Shown here one piece after another: positions 53,782-64,000 of a stretch of 64,000 bases of DNA (the first letter of the stretch is position 1; every line of letters starts with the position of its first letter). The stretch is from the NCBI RefSeq assembly GCF_001425025.1, contig NZ_LMDE01000011.1:1-64000 (forward strand), read 5' to 3'. This DNA comes from Nocardioides sp. Root122 (GTDB lineage Bacteria; Actinomycetota; Actinomycetes; Propionibacteriales; Nocardioidaceae). Under the pieces are notes generated by a model. It ran no database searches and was not told the origin of the DNA. It worked only from the letters and a program-made list of their open reading frames with translations. The position numbers were made by a program, and so were the translations under genes.

Positions 53782-55602
53782 CTAGGCGTACATCTCGTCG
53801 ATCAGCGCCTTGTGGTTGTCCTCCACGACGTTGCGCTTGACCTTCATCGACGGCGTCAGCTCACCCGACTCGACGGTGAGGTCGTGGTCGAGGAGCTTCC
53901 ACTTCTTGATGGTCTCCCAGCGGTTGAGGTGGCTGTTGAGCTCCTCGACGTAGTCGCCGACCATCTTCTGCACGGCCTCGGACTGCACGACCTCGGTGTA
54001 GGACGCGCCGCTCATGCCGTTCTCCTCGGCCCAGCCGGCCATGGCGTCGGGGTCGAGGGTGACGAGCGCGACGCAGTAGTTGCGCTCGTTGCCGAAGACC
54101 ATGAACTGGCTGGCGTAGGGGCACACCGCCTTGAACTTCGACTCGATCGCCGGCGGGGCGATGTACTTGCCGCCGGAGGTCTTGAAGAGCTCCTTGATGC
54201 GCCCGGTGATCACCAGGTGGCCGTCCTCGTCGAGGGCACCCTTGTCGCCGGTGTGCAGCCAGCCGTCGGAGGTCAGCGTGCGCGAGGTCTCCTCGGGGAG
54301 GTTGTGGTAGCCGTCCATCACGCCGGGACCCTTGATCATGATCTCGTCGTTGTCGCCGAGCTTGACCTCGCTGCCCGGGAAGACCGGGCCGACCGTGCCG
54401 AACTTGTTCTGGTCGGGGTGGTTGACGAAGGAGCCCGCCGAGGTCTCGGTGAGGCCGTAGCCCTCGAGGATCTTGATGCCGGCCGCGCCGAACCACTCGG
54501 CGATGTCGCGGTTGAGCGCTGCGGCGCCGGAGATGAAGAAGCGGACGTTTCCGCCGAAGCGGTCGCGGATCTTGGAGAACACGAGCTTGTCGAACAGGCC
54601 GTGCTGCACCTTGAGCGCCAGCGGGACGGACTTGCCCTCACGCTTGAGCCGCTCGACCTCGAGGCCGACCTTGAACGCGCTCTTGAAGATCTTCTCCTTC
54701 GCGCCGCCCTCGGCCGCCTGCATCGTGACGATGCGCCCGTGGGCCTTCTCGAAGATGCGCGGCGCCGCACCCATGAAGGTCGGCTTCACGACGCCCAGGT
54801 TGTCGACGATCTTCTCGACGCGACCGTCGATGGCCGCGGCGAAGCCGCACGCCATCTGCGTCGACATCAGCACCTTGCCGAACGAGTGGGCCATCGGCAG
54901 CCAGCGGAACTCGAGGTCGTCGGGACCGAGGATGCCCTGCGCGCGGATCGCCTCGCCCTCGTAGACCCACGACGAGTGACGCAGCCGCACGCCCTTGGGG
55001 CGACCGGTGGTGCCGGAGGTGTAGATCAGGGTGGCGAGCTGGTCGGGGGCGATCGCCTGCGACGTCGTACGCACCACGTCGGGCTGCTCGGCGAGCAGCG
55101 CGGCACCCATCGCCGCGAGGTCGTCGAGGGTGATCACCCAGTCACCCTCGGCCTTGCCGTCGAAGGTCACCACCTTCATGACGTGGGGCAGCTCGGCGCG
55201 GTGGGCGGTGAGCTTGGCGAGCTGCTCGTCGTCCTCGGCGAAGACCACGCGGCTCTCGGAGTCGCCCAGGATGTACGTCGTGTCCTCGGCGTTGGTGCTC
55301 GGGTAGACCGTCGTGGTGGCGCCGGCGGCGCACATGATCGCCAGGTCGGCGAGGATCCACTCGTAGCGGGTGCCGGACGCGATCCCCACGCGCTGCTCGG
55401 GCTGGACGCCGAGCGCGATCAGGCCGGCGGCGAGCGCCTCGACCTTGTCGCCGGCCTGCTTCCAGGTGACCGACTCCCAGGCCTCGCCACGCGGGAAGCG
55501 GAACGCCTCCGCGTCGGGAGTCGCGGCGACGCGGTCGAAGAACTGGACGGCCACGTTGGCCGGCATGGTGTCGAGAAAGGCCGTGTCGATGGTGATCGGC
55601 AT
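53782..55602 (-). CDS. Long-chain fatty-acid-CoA ligase
   Basis: 606-residue ANL-superfamily ligase (FadD15-like) that activates fatty acids with ATP and CoA. AMP motif LIYTSGTTGRPKG (about residues 192-204), LPMAHSFGKVLM, EGYGLTETSAG, GWLHTGDKGALDEDGHLVITGR and the final Lys in SMKVKRNVV are visible. Cytoplasmic. The 160-bp region upstream contains GTTTACCGGGTGGTAGCAAAC (55690-55710), an imperfect inverted repeat that may be a TetR-type operator. A strong terminator follows the gene. Confidence 0.92.
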   Translation of the reverse strand: MPITIDTAFLDTMPANVAVQFFDRVAATPDAEAFRFPRGEAWESVTWKQAGDKVEALAAGLIALGVQPEQRVGIASGTRYEWILADLAIMCAAGATTTVYPSTNAEDTTYILGDSESRVVFAEDDEQLAKLTAHRAELPHVMKVVTFDGKAEGDWVITLDDLAAMGAALLAEQPDVVRTTSQAIAPDQLATLIYTSGTTGRPKGVRLRHSSWVYEGEAIRAQGILGPDDLEFRWLPMAHSFGKVLMSTQMACGFAAAIDGRVEKIVDNLGVVKPTFMGAAPRIFEKAHGRIVTMQAAEGGAKEKIFKSAFKVGLEVERLKREGKSVPLALKVQHGLFDKLVFSKIRDRFGGNVRFFISGAAALNRDIAEWFGAAGIKILEGYGLTETSAGSFVNHPDQNKFGTVGPVFPGSEVKLGDNDEIMIKGPGVMDGYHNLPEETSRTLTSDGWLHTGDKGALDEDGHLVITGRIKELFKTSGGKYIAPPAIESKFKAVCPYASQFMVFGNERNYCVALVTLDPDAMAGWAEENGMSGASYTEVVQSEAVQKMVGDYVEELNSHLNRWETIKKWKLLDHDLTVESGELTPSMKVKRNVVEDNHKALIDEMYA

Positions 55603-55763
55603 CTGTTACCTACTCATTCGTCGGAGCGTGGCGCGGCCGCGCCACACAGCGGGGGTTGCTGCTGACTGGCCTGTAACCTAGATCACTATGTTTACCGGGT
55701 GGTAGCAAACTCGCGGATTGTCCGGACCACGGACGTGATCAGCCTCGCACCCCGCGACCCGAG

Positions 55764-56696
55764 TCAGTCCTGCACGGCCTTGGTGATCGCGATGCAGCGG
55801 GTGATCCAGTCCTGCTCGTCGGCGCTGAGCCGGCGACCCGCGCGCCGCGCGTCCTGAACGGCCCAGCCGGCGTTGAGCACCATCCGGACCACGACCCAGT
55901 CGCGGGCCCGGTCCTCGTCCAGCCCGCCCGCGTCGACGAGGGCGTGGAAGCGGCGACGCAGGCCGTCGCGGACCGAGCCGACGGCGAGCGGGCCGCTCAG
56001 CTCGTCCATCCGGTTCCACAGCATCGGCGCCGGCTCGTAGTGCGGGTCGCCGGCCATCGGCTTGGGGTCGATGGCCAGCCACTCGCCCGCGTCGGCCATC
56101 ACGTTGGAGTAGTGGAGGTCACCGTGCACGACGACCGGTCGGGACGCGTCCGGCGCCAGCAGGTCCCGTCCGAGGGACAGGGCCTGCTCGACGTAGCGCC
56201 GCGGGATCGGCACGTCGCGACCGAGGTCGTCCAGCTCGACCAGCCACCGCTCGACGTACGACGCCACGGTGGCCAGCTGCGGCAGCGCGGGGACGTGCAG
56301 CCGCCCGTAGAGGCCGCCGACGACCTCGCACGCCTCGACGTCCCACGCGTCGCCGAGGTCGGGACCGGGCAGCCAGTCCAGGAGGAGGGCCCGCCGGTGC
56401 GGGTCGGCGCGCAGGAGTCGTACGGCGCCGCGTCCGCCCCACTTCTGGAGGGCCAGACCCTCGTGGAGCGACTCCTCGTCGCCGTCGAACGAGACCTTGA
56501 GGGCCGCGCGCGCCCCGGAGGCGTCCGTCACCGGCACGACGAGGGAGCAGAACCCGTGGAGGGAGTCGGCGACCGGCGTCAGGTGCCACTCGTCGAGCAG
56601 CTCGCCCGCCAGGCGCGGGAGCCGGTCGAGCCAGCGGCCCCAGTCCTCCCCCAAGCCCCGTTGCGACTGCAGCTCCTGCGGGATGGTGACGGGCAT
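55764..56696 (-). CDS. Aminoglycoside/hydroxyurea phosphotransferase-like kinase
   Basis: 310-residue protein-kinase-fold phosphotransferase of the APH(6)/hydroxyurea group. ATP-binding LKVSFDGDEESLHEGLAL, the Brenner-type loop VVHGDLHYSNVMAD (catalytic Asp) and WLAIDPKPMAGDPHYEPAPMLWNR are diagnostic. It could inactivate streptomycin-like drugs or, more likely for a chromosomal copy, phosphorylate an unknown small molecule. ATG 56696 is 23 bases from the divergent XdhC gene. Confidence 0.85.
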   Translation of the reverse strand: MPVTIPQELQSQRGLGEDWGRWLDRLPRLAGELLDEWHLTPVADSLHGFCSLVVPVTDASGARAALKVSFDGDEESLHEGLALQKWGGRGAVRLLRADPHRRALLLDWLPGPDLGDAWDVEACEVVGGLYGRLHVPALPQLATVASYVERWLVELDDLGRDVPIPRRYVEQALSLGRDLLAPDASRPVVVHGDLHYSNVMADAGEWLAIDPKPMAGDPHYEPAPMLWNRMDELSGPLAVGSVRDGLRRRFHALVDAGGLDEDRARDWVVVRMVLNAGWAVQDARRAGRRLSADEQDWITRCIAITKAVQD

Positions 56697-56719
56697 GCGG
56701 CGACAATAGGCTGGCCGAC

Positions 56720-57175
56720 ATGGGTGAGCGCAGAGAGCAGCCGTGGTCGGACGACGGGCCGTCGCACGGCCGGATCCTGATCCTCAGTGACAACCCGATC
56801 TCCCGCGCGATCGCGGTCATCGCCTCGACCGTCGGGCGCGACGTGGTCGTGGAGCCCGACGACGACGGCGGCCCGGGCCTGTCGCCGGCGCCGGGCGATG
56901 CCGTCGTGCTGTGCGACCACGACGCGCCGGACGCGCCGCAGGTGCTGCGTGACGCCCTGGCCTCGGAGGCGTCGTACGTCGCGATGATGGCGAGCCGCCG
57001 CCGGGCGGCCGGGTTGCTGGACGAGCTCGTGGAGGAGGGGGTGGACATCTCGTCCCTGCACGTCCCGGCGGGCCACGACCTCGGCGGCAAGGGCCCCGGC
57101 GAGATCGCCCTCTCGGTGGTCGCGGAGATCGTCGCCGAGTCCTATGCCCGCCCCGGCGGCCCGATGCGCCGCTGA
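56720..57175 (+). CDS. Stand-alone XdhC Rossmann-domain protein
   Basis: 151 residues matching only the C-terminal Rossmann domain of XdhC/CoxI proteins (RILILSDNPISRAIAVIASTVGRDVVVE, then YVAMMASRRRAAGLLDELVEEGV and LHVPAGHDLGGKGPGEIALSVVAEIVAE). Full XdhC inserts sulfurated molybdenum cofactor into xanthine dehydrogenase; this lone domain, with no molybdoenzyme nearby, has an unknown role. TAGGCT (56707-56712) ends seven bases before ATG. It ends two bases before the next gene. Confidence 0.82.
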   Translation: MGERREQPWSDDGPSHGRILILSDNPISRAIAVIASTVGRDVVVEPDDDGGPGLSPAPGDAVVLCDHDAPDAPQVLRDALASEASYVAMMASRRRAAGLLDELVEEGVDISSLHVPAGHDLGGKGPGEIALSVVAEIVAESYARPGGPMRR

Positions 57176-57177
57176 GC

Positions 57178-58266
57178 GTGGCGCTTTCCTGGGACGACCT
57201 GGCGGGCGCCGCCCTGGCGCGGCAGTTCCCCGACCCCGCACCCGACGTCGCGGGCCGCCTCACGCAGGTCGGCCCGGTCCAGGCCCAGACCGCGCGGTCG
57301 CCGTTCCTCGGGCTCGCCGCCCGCTTCCCCGGCACCACGCGCGCCGAGGTCGAGTCGGCCTACGAGGCCGGCGCGATCGTGCGCGGCAGCACGATCCGGG
57401 GCACGGTCCACACCGCGACCCCGCAGCAGTACGCCGCCCTCGGCGCCGTGACCCGCGTCGGGCAGCGCACCCTGTGGCAGCGCCTGCTGCGGCTCGAGCG
57501 CTCGACCCTCGAGGAGCTGTGGGCCGCCACCGAGGAGTTCGCCGCCGACTGGCGCACGACCGACGACCTCCAGGACCACCTCCACCGGTGGCTCGTCGAG
57601 CACGAGGGACGCGACGACGTGACCACCAACGCCGCGGGGCGCTACCTCGCGTTCGGCCACGGCGGCCTGGTGCGGCGACCGGTCAACGGCGACTGGGCCG
57701 GGCAGGGCGCGCCGGAGTACCGCACCCTGTCGCCCGTCGTCGCCGCGACCCTGGCGGACGCGGTGCTGCTGCACCTGCGCAGCCACGGTCCGGCGTCCCG
57801 GCACGACCTGGCCTGGTGGTCCGGGCTCGGTCTGCGGGCCGTCGACCAGCTGCTCGCCGAGCTCGACGGGCTGGTGTCCGAGGAGGGCCCCGACGGCAGG
57901 ACCTACGTCGCCCTCCCGGACGCACCTCCCGCCCGCGCGCTGGAGGGCGTGCGGCTGCTGCCGGAGTTCGACGCGGTCATGTGCGGCTACGACCCGGCAG
58001 CGCGGATCCGTTTCGCGCGGAGGGAGCACCTCGACCGGCTCTGGACCGGCGCCAACGGCATGGTCCTGCCGCCGCTGCTCGTGGACGGGCGGATCACCGG
58101 CTACTGGCGCGCCACGGGGTCTGCGAAGCGGCGTCCGCTCGAGGTCGTGTGGTTCGCCGGCACCCGCAGGCCCCGCAAGGCCGAGCTGGACCCCCCGGTC
58201 GGCGCGCTCGAGACCGGGCTCGGGATCACCGTCACCGACGTGGCCCTCACGCGCGAGCAGGTGTAG
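57178..58266 (+). CDS. Winged-helix HTH_42 protein, AlkZ/YcaQ-like candidate DNA glycosylase
   Basis: 362 residues of the HTH_42 (PF06224) family. Three tandem winged helices are implied; near the N terminus VGPVQAQTARSP carries the QxQ motif that is catalytic in AlkZ/AlkX glycosylases, which unhook interstrand crosslinks. Later RGSTIRGTVHTATPQQY and LLPEFDAVMCGYDPAARI are family blocks. GTG 57178 begins two bases after the XdhC-like stop, giving coupled translation. Confidence 0.85.
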   Translation: MALSWDDLAGAALARQFPDPAPDVAGRLTQVGPVQAQTARSPFLGLAARFPGTTRAEVESAYEAGAIVRGSTIRGTVHTATPQQYAALGAVTRVGQRTLWQRLLRLERSTLEELWAATEEFAADWRTTDDLQDHLHRWLVEHEGRDDVTTNAAGRYLAFGHGGLVRRPVNGDWAGQGAPEYRTLSPVVAATLADAVLLHLRSHGPASRHDLAWWSGLGLRAVDQLLAELDGLVSEEGPDGRTYVALPDAPPARALEGVRLLPEFDAVMCGYDPAARIRFARREHLDRLWTGANGMVLPPLLVDGRITGYWRATGSAKRRPLEVVWFAGTRRPRKAELDPPVGALETGLGITVTDVALTREQV

Positions 58267-58271
58267 CCGGC

Positions 58272-58777
58272 TCAGCAGCGCTCGAGCGTGATGACGGCGA
58301 CGGTGGACCGGCCGGACACCTCGCCGGGGCCGGCGACGAGGCTTCCGGAGCCGGCGTCCGGGGAACCGCCCTTCAGGACGAAGGCGGCCTGGTCCTCGGC
58401 CAGCGGGAGCACCGACGTACGGCCGAGCTCCAGGACGGTCACGTGCGGCGTGACGGACGGGTCGACGATCACGTTGAGCGCGCGCACCGGGCCCTCCGGG
58501 ACGGACGCCTCGACCACCGCGTCGCCGGAGAAGGCGAAGGGGCGGTGCGGCTCGACCACGTGGGTCTCACCGTCGACGTCGAGCCCGAGCACCGGGCCGT
58601 CGACGACGGTCAGCAGCCGGCGTCGGCCGGGGAAGGGCGAGAACGGTCCGTCGGAGCCGATGTCGGCGAGGCTGATCCGCCACGACCCGTCGTCGGCCAC
58701 GAGCAGCTCGCGCGTCGTACCGCCGCCGTTGGCCCACGGCTGCGGTGCGACCTCCTCGGCCCGGACGACGCGGGTCA

Positions 58778-58778
<1 letters not shown>
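58272..58778 (-). CDS. HutD/Ves family cupin-like protein
   Basis: 168-residue HutD family protein: VAPQPWANGGGTTRELLVADDG, WRISLADIGSDGPFSPFPGRRRLLTVVDG, then FSGDAVVEASVPEGPVRALNVIVDP. The family is linked to histidine utilisation and cold adaptation, without proven activity; here no hut genes are present. GTG 58778 overlaps the lepA stop by one base (TAGTG), so it is likely co-translated with lepA. It converges on the AlkZ-like gene with a five-base gap. Confidence 0.85.
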
Positions 58779-60652
<1,874 letters not shown>

Positions 60653-60759
60653 GGACTGCTTTCAGGAGTACGACGGCGGGGTCCGGTCATTGTTCCACGC
60701 ACCCGGGGGCACGCCGAACCGGCGGCGACCGGCCCGCGGGCGGACGCTAGCGTGCCGGG

Positions 60760-61710
60760 GTGACCCGGCCGCCTCACTCGCACCTCCCCCTGGCCCCGGC
60801 CGCCGCCTTCGTCCTCGTGTGGTCGTCGGGCTACATCTCCGGTCCGGCCGCCGTGCACGCCGCCGCTCCTTTCACCGTCCTGGGCTGGCGCTTCGTCCTG
60901 GCCGCCCTGCTCGGTGCAGGCCTGGCACTCGCGATGCGCCGGCCCACCCGGATGGACCGCGCCATCGTCGGACGGGTGGCGCTCGTCGGGCTGGTCATGA
61001 ACGCCCTGCAGTTCGGCCTGATGTACGTCGCCTTCGACCTCGGGCTCGGCGCCACGCTCGCCTCGCTCTTCCACGCGCTCAGCCCCGTGCTCACCGCGAT
61101 CCTCGCGGCCGGCCTCCTCGGCGAGCGCGTCTCGGTGCTCCAGGTCGCCGGGTTCGTCGTCGGCGTGGTCGGGGTGCTGCTGGTCCTCGGGGCCGACCTC
61201 GGCCACGCGGGCGGCCCGGTCGCGGTCCTCATCGGGTGCCTGAGCATGCTCACCCTCAGCCTCGGCACCCTCGGCCAGCGGTGGATCGGCGCCCAGCCCG
61301 ACCTCCTGTGGTCGGCGGCGGTCCAGTTCGCGGTGTCCGCTCCCCCGATGCTGGTGCTGGGCTGGGCGACCGAGGGCCTGTGGCCCGTCACGGACACCTC
61401 GCAGGCGGTGGTATCCGTGCTCCTCCTCGCGATCGTGAACTCCATCGTCGGGCTGGTCCTGCTGTCCATGCTGGTGCTGCGTGGCGGCTCCGGCGCCGCT
61501 GCCAGCCTCTTCTTCCTCAGCCCGCCCGTCACCGCGGTGATGGCCTGGCTGGTTCTCGACGAGACGCTGACCCCGACCCAGCTGGTGGGTCTGGTCGTGG
61601 CCGTCGTCGGCGTCGGCGCGGCGACCCGCACGCGCCCGGTCCCTGTTCCTGGCTCACCGACCGGCGACGAGCACCATGCAGGCAGTTCACGCGCGGAGCA
61701 TCCACGCTGA
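60760..61710 (+). CDS. EamA-family (DMT) transporter
   Basis: 316-residue inner-membrane protein with ten predicted helices in two EamA repeats. First repeat: AFVLVWSSGYISGPAAV through ALFHALSPVLTAILAAGLLGERV; second repeat: LIGCLSMLTLSLGTLGQRW through FLSPPVTAVMAWLVLDETLTPTQLVG. Proline after SP in both and the short acidic ends are typical. Probably an exporter of amino acids or similar metabolites. TAGCGT (60748-60753) ends six bases before GTG 60760, a leaderless arrangement. It diverges from lepA. Confidence 0.88.
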   Translation: MTRPPHSHLPLAPAAAFVLVWSSGYISGPAAVHAAAPFTVLGWRFVLAALLGAGLALAMRRPTRMDRAIVGRVALVGLVMNALQFGLMYVAFDLGLGATLASLFHALSPVLTAILAAGLLGERVSVLQVAGFVVGVVGVLLVLGADLGHAGGPVAVLIGCLSMLTLSLGTLGQRWIGAQPDLLWSAAVQFAVSAPPMLVLGWATEGLWPVTDTSQAVVSVLLLAIVNSIVGLVLLSMLVLRGGSGAAASLFFLSPPVTAVMAWLVLDETLTPTQLVGLVVAVVGVGAATRTRPVPVPGSPTGDEHHAGSSRAEHPR

Positions 61711-61712
61711 GC

Positions 61713-61844
61713 GTGAGGACGACAGCGATCAATCCGAACTGCCTTCCTGACGGACGGCTGGAGTGGGCAGTGCCGCTCCGGCCGACAGAGATCGTGGCCG
61801 GACGACCGCTGTACGGCCCGCACCCCATCGGCCAGCGAGTCTGA
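61713..61844 (+). CDS. Small hypothetical ORF after the EamA gene
   Basis: 43-codon frame starting GTG two bases after the EamA stop, encoding NPNCLPDGRLEWAVPLRP and a Gly/Pro-rich end. Its composition is less biased than its surroundings and I recognise no family; it may be a coupled small protein, a remnant of a longer gene or a chance frame. The rest of 61711-61886 shows nothing. Confidence 0.25.
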   Translation: MRTTAINPNCLPDGRLEWAVPLRPTEIVAGRPLYGPHPIGQRV

Positions 61845-61886
61845 ACCAGACGGCACCGATCGGTCCGGACCACGCCCTCGTCGGCC

Positions 61887-64000
<2,114 letters not shown>

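Noticed and set aside
55764..56696. Acquired aminoglycoside resistance gene.
   Set aside because: The kinase fold is that of the APH(6)/hydroxyurea group, but base composition matches the neighbours and there are no mobile sequences; an intrinsic metabolic kinase is more likely.

Overview
The window is a 64 kb stretch of very GC-rich chromosome from an actinomycete, most like Nocardioides or a close relative in the Nocardioidaceae. The evidence is: HrcA/CIRCE control, PASTA-less Ser/Thr kinases, DUF5994, DUF3097 and septum-formation-type proteins, a bfaAB pair for 10-methyl fatty acids, GTG starts, many apparently leaderless genes, and a repeat of the GTGGTT-GAGG type that I associate with Nocardioides. 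I see no integrase, transposase, phage structural gene or CRISPR array. This is a core chromosome with accessory genes slotted between conserved blocks.

Layout. 1-451: leader and tandem promoters of an rRNA operon that runs left out of the window. 452-4925: tyrS, divergent from two tandem paralogous membrane Ser/Thr kinases, then a CAU-anticodon tRNA. 4938-10627: a double GNAT acetyltransferase, a DUF1800/DUF1501 Tat-linked pair, a LmbE-type deacetylase, a lysine-rich secreted protein, a terminator and tRNA-Asn. 10680-20722: replication and translation housekeeping (dnaG, dgt, dusB, glyS) interleaved with small membrane-stress-like proteins, a DUF5994 protein and a secreted M15-like wall enzyme. 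21140-24289: a Zur-controlled zinc uptake operon, znuACB-zur. 24305-29664: uppS, recO, an alpha/beta hydrolase and a three-gene cassette for an extracytoplasmic covalent flavoprotein (ferric-reductase-like protein, FMN-binding protein, ApbE). 29744-31584: leuA with a leucine-codon leader peptide and a hairpin. 31660-38316: methyltransferase, flavodoxin, septum-type lipoprotein, era, siderophore-interacting reductase, and bfaB/bfaA. 38399-46746: a degenerate cytidine-deaminase-like gene, an HxlR regulator and its divergent methyltransferase, CNNM/CBS protein, ybeY, phoH, a PHM/DBH-type copper monooxygenase lipoprotein, a HIT protein, a GerMN lipoprotein and rsmE. 46756-52710: dnaJ, hrcA, a metallo-hydrolase, an acidic disordered protein, DUF3097 and hemW. 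52731-64000: a Tat lipoprotein intradiol dioxygenase, an acyl-CoA ligase, a phosphotransferase, a lone XdhC Rossmann domain, an AlkZ/YcaQ-like protein, a HutD-family protein, lepA, an EamA exporter and a GH3 beta-glucosidase cut by the right edge.

The conserved backbone (hrcA-dnaJ-rsmE-HIT-phoH-ybeY-CNNM-cda-era-leuA-recO-uppS-zur-glyS-dus-dgt-dnaG) is the classical actinobacterial order, so the interesting content is what is inserted in it or has decayed in it. The strongest regulatory observations are a pair of Zur boxes laid over the -35, -10 and start codon of a leaderless znu operon, a leucine attenuator ahead of leuA, tandem rrn promoters sharing a sequence block, and a repeated geometry (-10 hexamer 6-7 nt before the start codon) at about seventeen genes, which points to widespread leaderless translation.
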